This document shows positions 1 through 5,950 of a stretch of DNA of 10,478 nt, piece after piece. The notes below the pieces were generated by a model. That model was not told the DNA's origin and searched no databases. It saw nothing but the letters and a program-made list of their open reading frames with translations. Position 1 is the first letter of the stretch; each line of letters starts with the position of its first letter. Source of the stretch: an uncultured Lachnospiraceae bacterium (GTDB lineage Bacteria > Bacillota_A > Clostridia > Lachnospirales > Lachnospiraceae); NCBI GenBank assembly GCA_946614075.1, contig CAMOGO010000022.1, positions 1 to 10,478 of the forward strand, read 5' to 3'. The position numbers and the translations under genes are program-made.

Positions 1-222
1 GGATGCGGCCAGGCCGGGGCCGCCGAGGAAGGAGCTCGCGCTGGTGTAGGTCGCAACGAGCGTCATGGCGAGTACGAGGCCGCCCATGGTACGGCTGCCG
101 ATGAAGTACTCGGTCAGGAAATTGCCGGACTTTTTGCCGCTCTTGCTGGCGATCATGCCGACTACAAAGTTCAGAACGAGATATCCGATCAGGATTAAAA
201 GAATGGTCGTCGTCTTACTCAT
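1..222 (-). CDS. panF: Sodium/pantothenate symporter PanF, N-terminal part (runs off the left edge)
   Basis: Partial gene: only the first 74 codons are in the window. The start ATG (complement of 220-222) lies inside the end of yhdT, and a GGAGG-type ribosome site lies within the last yhdT codons. The protein opens with a hydrophobic helix (about residues 5-25). It then shows the hallmark of the sodium:solute symporter family, an EYFIGSRTMGG motif followed by an ATYTSASSFLGGPG motif, at about residues 43-73. This closely resembles the start of E. coli PanF, which imports pantothenate with Na+ across the cytoplasmic membrane to feed coenzyme A synthesis. The neighbouring yhdT supports the assignment, because the pair is conserved in distant bacteria. 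The substrate is inferred from homology; other SSF members share some of these motifs, and the rest of the protein is not visible. Confidence 0.88.
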   Translation of the reverse strand, partial: MSKTTTILLILIGYLVLNFVVGMIASKSGKKSGNFLTEYFIGSRTMGGLVLAMTLVATYTSASSFLGGPGLAAS

Positions 223-499
223 GGTCCGCTTCCTCCTCTCCCAGGTCAAAATTGACAAATACCTTTTTCAGCAGGTAAATGACGCCGATTACGGCAACGA
301 CAAATACGCCGGGGGTGCTCAAGAGCCACCAGAGCGGAAGCCCGAAAAGCTCGAGACCGCTTCCGGTCAGGCCATAGCCAAAGCCAACATGCCAGATCAC
401 GCAGATAGCGAAAAGGATCAGCGTTGCCCGCGCCTCTTTCCGGATCTGCTCGCTTTTTTGTGCCTCAGTCATCGGCACGTAATTCTTACGATTCTCCAA
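215..499 (-). CDS. yhdT: YhdT family small membrane protein (DUF997), upstream of panF
   Basis: 94-residue protein with a basic, polar N-terminus and two hydrophobic segments (about residues 25-48 and 55-78), then an acidic tail. Size, topology and position just before panF fit the YhdT/DUF997 family, which is co-transcribed with panF in enterobacteria. It may be a small partner of the symporter, but its role is not established. The start codon is TTG (complement of 497-499), supported by a GGAGG site at 507-511 with a 7-nt spacer; no better ATG lies nearby. The stop overlaps the panF start by 8 bp, so translation of the two is probably coupled. Family confidence is high; function is inferred from context only. 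Confidence 0.85.
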   Translation of the reverse strand: MENRKNYVPMTEAQKSEQIRKEARATLILFAICVIWHVGFGYGLTGSGLELFGLPLWWLLSTPGVFVVAVIGVIYLLKKVFVNFDLGEEEADHE

Positions 500-527
500 T
501 TCTTTTCCTCCTTAGATGCAGGTCCTT

Positions 528-555
528 AAAATAGATCCCGCTCCGTTTTTGTCCA
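528..555 (-). promoter_or_regulatory. Candidate sigma-A promoter for yhdT-panF
   Basis: On the minus strand, TGGACA (550-555) and TATTTT (528-533) are separated by 16 nt. Transcription would start near 521, leaving a short leader of about 22 nt that just includes the yhdT ribosome site. Both hexamers are imperfect. The alternative is read-through from the ncRNA promoter at 945-973 past the terminator at 701-743. Confidence 0.35.
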
Positions 556-583
556 TCGCTTTGAAAGCGTATGCGTCATATCA

Positions 584-702
584 TATGATATCGTCCCTAC
601 GGATTGCTTCGCTGCTTCGCACTGCTGTGCGTACACTCTCACTAAGCTCGCACTTCGCTTACGCTTGTGCTTGCTAAGTGTTCGTAGCATCTCGATATCA
701 TA
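584..702. repeat. ~120-bp long-stem imperfect inverted-repeat element
   Basis: The ends carry a 10-bp perfect inverted repeat, TATGATATCG (584-593) against CGATATCATA (693-702). Moving inward, CTACG (597-601) pairs with CGTAG (683-687). Further in, CACTAAGC and GCTAAGTG-type arms (about 640-680) pair with one mismatch. The middle is made of short GCTTCGC, CTTCGCTTACG and TGTGC-like iterations. The left end overlaps a 14-bp perfect palindrome, ATATCATATGATAT (578-591). A 13-bp hairpin CGCTTT-G-AAAGCG (557-569) lies just outside. Reading frames here look accidental. It could be a dispersed non-coding repeat (MITE-like) or a structured leader of yhdT-panF; I cannot decide from one copy. Confidence 0.5.
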
Positions 703-743
703 AAATGAGCCATGGAACTTCGTATGGAAGATTCCATGGCTCA
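701..743 (-). terminator. Rho-independent terminator of the candidate ncRNA
   Basis: Perfect 12-bp arms TGAGCCATGGAA (706-717) and TTCCATGGCTCA (732-743) enclose a further 4-bp CTTC/GAAG stem with a 5-nt loop and one bulged A. On the minus strand the hairpin is followed at once by TTTTA (705-701). On the plus strand it is followed by a T-poor sequence, so the polarity is minus. The U-tract is short, so termination may be incomplete. Confidence 0.65.
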
Positions 744-938
744 CTGATCAAACGGGCGCACTCACCCGGTCACACGTTTCGCTCACTCTTTGCCTTTGTC
801 CTGCCTGTCGTAACAGCCCATCCGGGTCCATTCGCTCTTTCGCCGCCGGCATATAAGAATACTGATAGCCAGACTGCCTGTGTTAAGGTCAGCCCTTTTT
901 AAAACGTGGTACAGTTTCCGCCTGGAATACCATCCACC
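701..938 (-). ncRNA. Candidate stand-alone structured non-coding RNA, ~240 nt, family not assigned
   Basis: The stretch is bounded by a good sigma-A promoter (945-973, predicted start near 938) and an intrinsic terminator (701-743), with no credible reading frame between. Visible pairings on the minus strand are a CTGT-TACG-ACAG hairpin (805-816), a 6-bp long-range ACCCGG/CCGGGT stem (822-827 with 764-769), and GGGC/GCCC (892-895 with 754-757) enclosing both. A GTGG/CCAC stem sits near the 5' end. GAAA-containing unpaired runs also suggest tertiary folding. No SRP, RNase P, tmRNA or T-box signature is visible. Size and setting would suit a Firmicutes class such as the raiA motif or a 6S-like RNA, but I cannot confirm either. 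It could instead be a long leader of yhdT-panF ending at an attenuator. Confidence 0.55.
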
Positions 939-944
939 GCGGAG

Positions 945-973
945 ACTATAACATATCGGACGTGGCATGTAAA
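945..973 (-). promoter_or_regulatory. Sigma-A promoter of the candidate ncRNA
   Basis: Minus strand: -35 TTTACA (968-973), 17-nt spacer, -10 TATAGT (945-950). An A/T-rich run lies just upstream of the -35 (about 985-1002), as an UP element would. Transcription would start near 938 and run left into the structured stretch. No start codon with a ribosome site follows closely. Confidence 0.6.
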
Positions 974-1075
974 GTACCTATTTGTGTACATTGTTATTTT
1001 TTTGCCAAGGTCGAGTCATGAGCGACTCGCCAAAAGATCCGTCCCCATGCCTCAGCCTTGACTCAGGACTTTTCC

Positions 1076-1104
1076 TTGACGTAGGAAATCGGAAATGATA
1101 CGAT
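1076..1104 (+). promoter_or_regulatory. Candidate promoter of the saccharopine dehydrogenase-family gene
   Basis: TTGACG (1076-1081), 17-nt spacer, TACGAT (1099-1104). The leader would be about 138 nt. The 974-1248 stretch has no gene. It contains a small CGAGTC/GACTCG hairpin near 1012-1029 and two AGCAGCGTA repeats (about 1180-1212). I see no lysine riboswitch. A TATAAA further down (about 1188) lacks a matching -35. Confidence 0.4.
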
Positions 1105-1248
1105 ACCTAAGGTTTTTCAGTAAATGAGACAAAATGGCTTGCGAAGCGTTTCTTCCGGGATTTTCACCGGTAGTAATGACAGCAGCGTATAAAAAATAGC
1201 AGCAGCGTAAATAGAAACAACAGCGGCGGAAGAAATGGGGAAAATGAT

Positions 1249-2541
1249 ATGAGAATGATGCTTGTTGGTGCCGGCGCGGTCGGCGAAAGTATCCTGAAAA
1301 TATTGCTGAAGAGGGATCCGAAGGCGGAATGGCTATCCTTTGTCCTGGTCTGCGATTACGATGAAGCGCGGGCAAATGAGGTTGTTGCCCACCTTGAGGC
1401 AGAGGGCGAGGCGCTTCGTGCCCAGGGAATCCCGGCTCTCACCAAGGGACGCTATGAGGCTGCCTTCGTCGATGCCCGTCATACCGAGGACATGGCGCGG
1501 CTGGCAAAGAGCCACGAGATCGATTTCGTCATGGATGCGGCGGCTCCGTTCGTGAGCAACCAGATTTTCAATGCGGCCTACGAGGCAGGTGCAAACTATG
1601 CCAGCATGGGCACCTGGTCTGTCCCGAAGGATGATCCGGCGTATGGCCTCGGGATCGAGAACAGCTACTCCGAGCCGGAGACGAAGTACAATTTTGACCG
1701 TCATGAGCTCTGGCGGGACAAGGGACAGATGGCGGTCATCTGCCTTGGCATCGACCCGGGCGTCGTGAATGTCTTTGCGAAGTATGCGGCGACGCACCTT
1801 TTTGACACCATGACAGAGGCCCACGTCAAGGACGGAGGCAATCTCTCCTTCCCGAACGCGGACCCGGATGATATCATTTTCGGTTTTAATGTCTGGACCG
1901 TCATCGATGAGGTCATGAACCCGAATGTCGAGTACGATGCGGACCGCGGCGGTCTGCTGATCGATCACGCCTTCGCCGGCGAGGAGACCTTCGTCATGCC
2001 AGACGGTGTCGGCGAGAATACCTTGGTCAAGGTGGAGCACGAGGAGGTCGTCACCTTTGCCCGCTATCTCAGCCAGTATGGTCTGAAGAAGGCGACTTTC
2101 AAGATCGCCCTGGACCCGAACCTGATCACGGCTTTGAAGGTCATCGACAAGCTGGGTCTGCGCAGCATCCATCCGATCGATGTCGGCGGCGTGAAAGTCG
2201 TCCCGCGTGATGTCGTGGCGGCCTGCGCTCCGCAGCCGAAGGACATCGGCGATGAGATGGTCGGCGAGATGTGTGTCGGTGTGCACTGTATCGGTGAGAA
2301 GGACGGCAAGCATCGCGAAATCTTCATGTACCAGACCTTTGACAACCAGGAGTCGCTCCGTGACTGGGGGCTGCAGGCTGTCGTAGTGCAGACCGGTTTC
2401 GGCGCCGCGCTGGCGCTGGAGCTGATCGGCAAGGGAATCTGGAAGGATGCCGGTGTTTTCTCTCCGGAGTATTTCGATCCTGAGCCGTATCTCGCCCTCA
2501 TGGACGAGACCGGCTTCGCCTACCACATTGAGGAACGGTAA
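1249..2541 (+). CDS. Saccharopine dehydrogenase-family NAD(P)-dependent oxidoreductase
   Basis: 430-residue soluble enzyme. The N-terminus is a Rossmann fold with the dinucleotide motif GAGAVG at residues 7-12. The C-terminal two thirds carry saccharopine-reductase-like stretches, including PRDVVAAC, FDNQES and VVVQTGFG motifs (about residues 316-400). I read it as PF03435 (NADP domain) plus the family's C-terminal catalytic domain, at full length. Family members form or split secondary amines (saccharopine, carboxynorspermidine) by reductive condensation of an amine and a carbonyl. The substrate here is not determined: no lysine-degradation partner and no carboxynorspermidine decarboxylase is adjacent. 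The ATG at 1249 has a GGGGA ribosome site 8 nt upstream; the Met codon two residues later is an alternative. The gene is monocistronic, with its own promoter candidate and a strong terminator. Confidence 0.85.
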   Translation: MRMMLVGAGAVGESILKILLKRDPKAEWLSFVLVCDYDEARANEVVAHLEAEGEALRAQGIPALTKGRYEAAFVDARHTEDMARLAKSHEIDFVMDAAAPFVSNQIFNAAYEAGANYASMGTWSVPKDDPAYGLGIENSYSEPETKYNFDRHELWRDKGQMAVICLGIDPGVVNVFAKYAATHLFDTMTEAHVKDGGNLSFPNADPDDIIFGFNVWTVIDEVMNPNVEYDADRGGLLIDHAFAGEETFVMPDGVGENTLVKVEHEEVVTFARYLSQYGLKKATFKIALDPNLITALKVIDKLGLRSIHPIDVGGVKVVPRDVVAACAPQPKDIGDEMVGEMCVGVHCIGEKDGKHREIFMYQTFDNQESLRDWGLQAVVVQTGFGAALALELIGKGIWKDAGVFSPEYFDPEPYLALMDETGFAYHIEER

Positions 2542-2555
2542 ATCGATCGATTTAA

Positions 2556-2605
2556 GAGGCAGGATGGCTGACCAATTCCGGTCAGCATCCTGCCTCGTTT
2601 TATTT
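2556..2605 (+). terminator. Rho-independent terminator after the saccharopine dehydrogenase-family gene
   Basis: A 17-bp stem with one bulged G (2556-2573 against 2580-2596) and a 6-nt loop is followed by GTTTTATTT. It starts 15 bp after the stop codon. The minus-strand anti-sigma gene ends just to the right (2626), so the same hairpin may also slow transcription from that side, although the minus-strand tail is T-poor. Confidence 0.92.
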
Positions 2606-2625
2606 CCTACTAATATATCCTGGTC

Positions 2626-4005
2626 TTACTGCGTCAGCACGTAGCTGCCGTCTTCGGTTTCGGTGAGGATGAAGTCGTAGATCATCGCTGCATTGGCGGT
2701 TACCCGGAAACGCTCCGGAATCTCGATCACGGTGCCATCCATGGTTTCAAAGCTGAATTCGACCTCGTAGAGAGCGGTAGGATCCATCTCAGAAGGATCA
2801 TCTGTCCTCAGCCCGAATTCTGACGGGGAGATTGTCACCCAGAAGGTGTCCCCAGGCATGTGGGGGCTTTGGTCTGCATTGATCTGCCCGCCACTGCTGA
2901 CATTCTCTCCATTGATATAGAAATCCATCAGGATGCTGTAAATCTCCAGATCGGTCTGATTCAGAATGCGGACACTGGTTGTTTCCTCTGCGTGTGTCCC
3001 CCCGGCTTCGATCGTGTACAGAGAGAGGCCGGTTTTCTTGATCAGCTCATCCAGTGCGTGGATGTCCGTCCCGCAGGTTTTGATGTCTTTTCCGAAAAAG
3101 GCCGTTGCATCTGCTGCTGTGATGGTCTTTTCCAGTTCCTTACTGTCAACATGATACAGGAAGGTGACGTGGTCGAGGTTCTGGATCAGGCCCACGATCA
3201 CGTAGCCGAAGGCCTCCATGTCCTGCTCCCTCTGGGGAAGAGAGTCCTCCGTGATCGCATCGGACAGCAGGATCTTCCAGCCATAGGGTTCTTTGTCGGT
3301 TTCCAGCTCGTTGGTGAAGGGGCCGAGGAAGGAAGCGAGGCTTAAAGCCTGCGCCAGGTCGTTGTTTGCGGGCATGTCGCCGATGTAGCTGTGTCTCGCA
3401 GCGAAGAGATCCGATGCCGGCGCAGAAACGGTGGCGCCATGCGACCAGACGATCCGGTCGCCGACGCGGACCTCGCGGATCTCCTCATCCGCCGTGTAAG
3501 TTCCATAGCACGTATTGTAAGGGAAGAAAGGGGTTGCCAGAGCAGTGCGCGCTGTCACCGTCACAATGCCGTCTTCTTCCGTAAAGTTGAGCTTGTGGAT
3601 GGTGTTTGCCATGTTCCGGGAAGTAGCGGCTAGCGACAGGTTTTCTCCCTGCACCTCGATGCCCACCGCAGTCCAGTCCGTATCCTGTCCGTCTCCGATC
3701 AGACAGAACCGGATGAAAAGCACTGCCAGGATCAGGACGAGCGCTCCGGCGATGCTTCCGAGGACGATCCTCAGGTTGCGGCGCTTATTCTTCTTCAGAA
3801 AATCAATCTCCTTGCGCTCCGGCTCTTTGAACTCTGCGGCAAGCGACTCCGCGGAGCCTTTTTCTTTCATGCTCTGAAGAACCTCGCGGCAGGCCTCACA
3901 GCCCTCCAGGTGCTCTTCCACCACCTGATTTGTCACATCACTTGTCAATCCGTCGATATAAGAAGGAAACAGATCCCTTGCGACTTCACATGGTATTTTA
4001 TTCAT
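2626..4005 (-). CDS. Membrane anti-sigma factor: N-terminal zf-HC2 domain, one membrane helix, large ectodomain with a DUF4825-like segment
   Basis: 459 residues. Residues 1-45 form a putative anti-sigma zinc finger with Cys6, His32, Cys36 and Cys39 (HxxxCxxC). A basic linker (about 71-79) leads into one membrane helix (about 79-103). The remaining ~350 residues should lie outside the cell. Residues about 205-245 contain SYIGDMPANNDLAQAL and KEPYGW, which resemble DUF4825 domains often attached to such zinc fingers. The last ~110 residues look beta-rich and Ig-like. The start ATG overlaps the stop of the sigma gene (ATGA), so the two are translationally coupled and should be made in matched amounts. 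Expected role: hold the partner sigma at the membrane until an outside signal releases it. The signal and the function of the ectodomain are unknown. No signal peptidase site is apparent. Confidence 0.85.
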   Translation of the reverse strand: MNKIPCEVARDLFPSYIDGLTSDVTNQVVEEHLEGCEACREVLQSMKEKGSAESLAAEFKEPERKEIDFLKKNKRRNLRIVLGSIAGALVLILAVLFIRFCLIGDGQDTDWTAVGIEVQGENLSLAATSRNMANTIHKLNFTEEDGIVTVTARTALATPFFPYNTCYGTYTADEEIREVRVGDRIVWSHGATVSAPASDLFAARHSYIGDMPANNDLAQALSLASFLGPFTNELETDKEPYGWKILLSDAITEDSLPQREQDMEAFGYVIVGLIQNLDHVTFLYHVDSKELEKTITAADATAFFGKDIKTCGTDIHALDELIKKTGLSLYTIEAGGTHAEETTSVRILNQTDLEIYSILMDFYINGENVSSGGQINADQSPHMPGDTFWVTISPSEFGLRTDDPSEMDPTALYEVEFSFETMDGTVIEIPERFRVTANAAMIYDFILTETEDGSYVLTQ

Positions 4006-4475
4006 CTCTCCACATCCTTTCTCAGTTTCTCCTTGGCACGGTAAAAGGTGACTCGGGCCCAGTTTTCCGTTTTTCCGAATACCTCCCCGATCTCCGCGAA
4101 GGACAGTCCGCCAAATACACGCAGATATGCGACCTCACGTGAGGGCTCGGGCAAACCATGCAGCATGCGTAACAGCTCCAGCCTTCCCACATTGGACATC
4201 GCCTCGGATTCGGTCGAGCCGCCGGCCGGCATGGTTTCTTCGACTTCTTCCGTGATGGGATGCTTTCTGCGGTAGGTAAGGAGGACATTTTTCGCGATGG
4301 CACACAGCCAGGTAGATACTTTGCAGCTTTCGTCAAAACGGTCGCTGGTCCGGATCGCCTGATAAAACGTCTCCTGCGTCAGCTCCTCGGCCAGGTCGCC
4401 ATCGTGTGTATGCGACAGCAGGAAACGGTAGACCGTCTGCGCGTACTGCTGATATATCTCATCCATGGACTGCAT
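4002..4475 (-). CDS. ECF-family (sigma-70 group 4) RNA polymerase sigma factor
   Basis: 157 residues when started at the ATG at 4473-4475. That ATG has a strong GGAGG site 7 nt upstream; a frame-open extension to 4517 lacks one. Region sigma2 covers about residues 8-71 (DLAEELTQETFYQAI for core binding, then VSTWLCAIAKNVLLTYRRK for -10 recognition). A variable linker follows, then sigma4 at about 105-155 (PSREVAYLRVFGGLSFAEIG and the helix-turn-helix to RAKEKLRK), which reads the -35. Length and layout are typical of ECF sigma factors. The next gene overlaps by 4 bp and encodes its zinc-finger anti-sigma partner, so this is a classical sigma/anti-sigma switch. It probably controls its own promoter and a small envelope-stress-type regulon; targets elsewhere are unknown. 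Confidence 0.93.
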   Translation of the reverse strand: MQSMDEIYQQYAQTVYRFLLSHTHDGDLAEELTQETFYQAIRTSDRFDESCKVSTWLCAIAKNVLLTYRRKHPITEEVEETMPAGGSTESEAMSNVGRLELLRMLHGLPEPSREVAYLRVFGGLSFAEIGEVFGKTENWARVTFYRAKEKLRKDVER

Positions 4476-4514
4476 GTTCTCACCTCCTTTTTCTTCCGTT
4501 CTGTTTAGTTCATG

Positions 4515-4558
4515 CAAAAAGATGACGGTTCGTTACACCAGTTCAAAAAAATTTTTTT
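4515..4558 (-). promoter_or_regulatory. Likely promoter region of the sigma/anti-sigma operon, with an A7T7 tract
   Basis: Seven A followed by seven T (4545-4558) sits directly upstream of ECF-like elements on the minus strand. These are TTGAAC (4541-4546) and TGTAAC (4532-4537) as possible -35 cores, and CGTC (4524-4527) as a possible -10 core. TTGAAC to CGTC is only 13 nt, shorter than usual; TGTAAC has no clear -10 at 16 nt. The A/T tract may act as an UP element. The exact promoter is not resolved. Confidence 0.3.
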
Positions 4559-4570
4559 AGGATAACCAAA

Positions 4571-4656
4571 GGGACGGGTGACAATGGGGACGGTTCTCGG
4601 TGTCACCACCGGTGACACCGAGAACCGTCCCCATTGTCACCCGTCCCCATTGTCAC
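4571..4656. repeat. Perfect 37-bp-arm palindrome with an extra 16-bp unit (REP-like element)
   Basis: The arms at 4571-4607 and 4611-4647 are exactly complementary over 37 bp, with a 3-nt centre (ACC). The right arm includes CCGTCCCCATTGTCAC (4625-4640), which is repeated directly next to it at 4641-4656. Runs containing GGGGACGGTTCTC are, as I recall, common in repetitive palindromes of Clostridia and relatives, some linked to REP-associated Y1 transposases; no such transposase is in this window. On the minus strand it lies immediately after the acyltransferase gene and overlaps its stop codon. It would form a very strong RNA hairpin, but the tail after it is T-poor, so it is not a standard intrinsic terminator. 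Confidence 0.85.
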
Positions 4657-5912
4657 CTATGGATCAATCGGTTGACTTGATACAGCACGAAGGCCCAGAT
4701 ATGGATGTAGATGAGATACTTCAGGAAGACCCAGTAAAGCTGGGCGTTCGAGAAGGGTGTGAAGGGACCGCCTGTCCACTGAATGACAAAGCGGTAGACA
4801 AATACATGATGTACGAGGAACAAAGCGTAGGTGAACTTCGCGTAGAAAGCGATGCCCGCCTCGAGGTGGCCATGAAGCCGAACCGGCGTCTTTTTAAGTG
4901 ACGCGGCTTGCGACCCTGAAGCAATCTGCTTTTCTTCCGTACCTAGCTTCTCTGCCAATGGCCGTTTTTCGCTTTCCGGCTTCCAGATCAGGTCTCCGAT
5001 GTAGATCAGTCCAAGGAAAAGAGGGACACCCATGGCCCAGGTCTGTAGGATGTGAGGGACAGGCAGAGGGACAAGCCAGACAACTACGGCAAGCAGCAGC
5101 CCGGCGCCGAACAGCCACCGGAAGCTCTTCCGGTCAAGCGGGGTGCGATAAAGATACCGGGCGAAGTACATGCCAAAGAGGAATTCCGGAATCCGCAGCA
5201 CAAAGAAATGCATCGGAGAGAGCGGCAGGGCATAGATATTCCACACGATTGCCGTTACGACCCCGCAGCCTGCGATCGTCGCAAGCGGTGCTTTCTTTAC
5301 CAGCGCACGCAGGATCGGAAACACCAGGTAGAGTAAGATCAGGCAGCCGAGGAACCACTCGCCGAGCAGGTAAAAGTCCGGCATCACCTCATAGAGCATG
5401 CCATCCATGCCGAGGATGGTCAAGATAATCGTCCAGGCGGGCGCGTCCGGCACCTGATAATGAAGGATCACATAGTGATAGAAGCTGACGGCCAGGTAGG
5501 CCAGCCAGAAAAGCGGGTAAATCCCGAGGAAACGCTTCCGGTAATAAGACTTCAGGTCCAGACGCTCTTCGTCGCCGTGGACATGCATCAGGGAGGCGCC
5601 GGAAAGGATGAAAAAGAGGCTCACTCCCAGGTCGCCCAGGGTTCCGTTCGCATAGGACAGAGCCAGAATGGGTCGTGCGAGATCCGCGGTAAAGGGGTTC
5701 GTCGTCAGCTCCACATTGAAATGGAACAGGATGATGGACAGGAAAGCGATAATTCGGACCAGATCGAAGGCATAGAGATGCTCCGGGCGAGCGTACGGTT
5801 CCCCTGCAGGGCCACGGTGCAGTGCACCAGAGATTCTTCTTTCTTCAGCATCGAAGCCTGTCGAGGAAAGTTTGTTATCGATTTTTTCGTATATTGTCAT
5901 TCTTCCTGACAT
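4653..5912 (-). CDS. Acyltransferase 3 family (PF01757) integral membrane protein
   Basis: 419 residues from the ATG at 5910-5912, which has AGGAG with a 6-nt spacer. The frame stays open to a GTG at 5948, but that start has no visible ribosome site. After a ~47-residue cytoplasmic N-terminus come about ten membrane helices. The first helix carries FDLVRIIAFLSIILFHF, with the histidine expected for the family. SLFFILSGASLMH and YYRKRFLGIYPLFWLAYL follow. These are classic acyltransferase-3 signatures, as in OatA/WecH-type enzymes that move acetyl or other acyl groups onto cell-wall or surface sugars. The acceptor is unknown; no SGNH domain is fused and no polysaccharide genes are adjacent. 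The stop codon lies within the palindromic repeat at 4571-4656. A long AT-rich repeat array lies upstream and may include its promoter. Confidence 0.87.
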   Translation of the reverse strand: MSGRMTIYEKIDNKLSSTGFDAEERRISGALHRGPAGEPYARPEHLYAFDLVRIIAFLSIILFHFNVELTTNPFTADLARPILALSYANGTLGDLGVSLFFILSGASLMHVHGDEERLDLKSYYRKRFLGIYPLFWLAYLAVSFYHYVILHYQVPDAPAWTIILTILGMDGMLYEVMPDFYLLGEWFLGCLILLYLVFPILRALVKKAPLATIAGCGVVTAIVWNIYALPLSPMHFFVLRIPEFLFGMYFARYLYRTPLDRKSFRWLFGAGLLLAVVVWLVPLPVPHILQTWAMGVPLFLGLIYIGDLIWKPESEKRPLAEKLGTEEKQIASGSQAASLKKTPVRLHGHLEAGIAFYAKFTYALFLVHHVFVYRFVIQWTGGPFTPFSNAQLYWVFLKYLIYIHIWAFVLYQVNRLIHR

Positions 5913-5950
5913 CTCTCTCTCCTGTCCGATTGCTGCACTTTTGCTCACTG

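Noticed and set aside
526..968. Small frames on both strands in the 500-970 interval
   Set aside because: They lack ribosome sites and their codons trace the hairpins and repeats. The stretch is better explained by a structured RNA and an inverted-repeat element.
1039..1048. CCGTCCCCAT, shared with the palindrome unit at 4625-4656
   Set aside because: Only 10 bp match and no inverted partner lies nearby; it may be chance or an old remnant.
1333..2526. Long minus-strand open frame opposite the saccharopine dehydrogenase-family gene
   Set aside because: It is a shadow of the plus-strand gene. Its translation has no recognisable domain, while the plus frame has clear family motifs and a ribosome site.
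4476..4517. Upstream in-frame start of the sigma factor
   Set aside because: It has no ribosome site; the strong GGAGG lies inside this extension and is correctly placed for the ATG at 4475.
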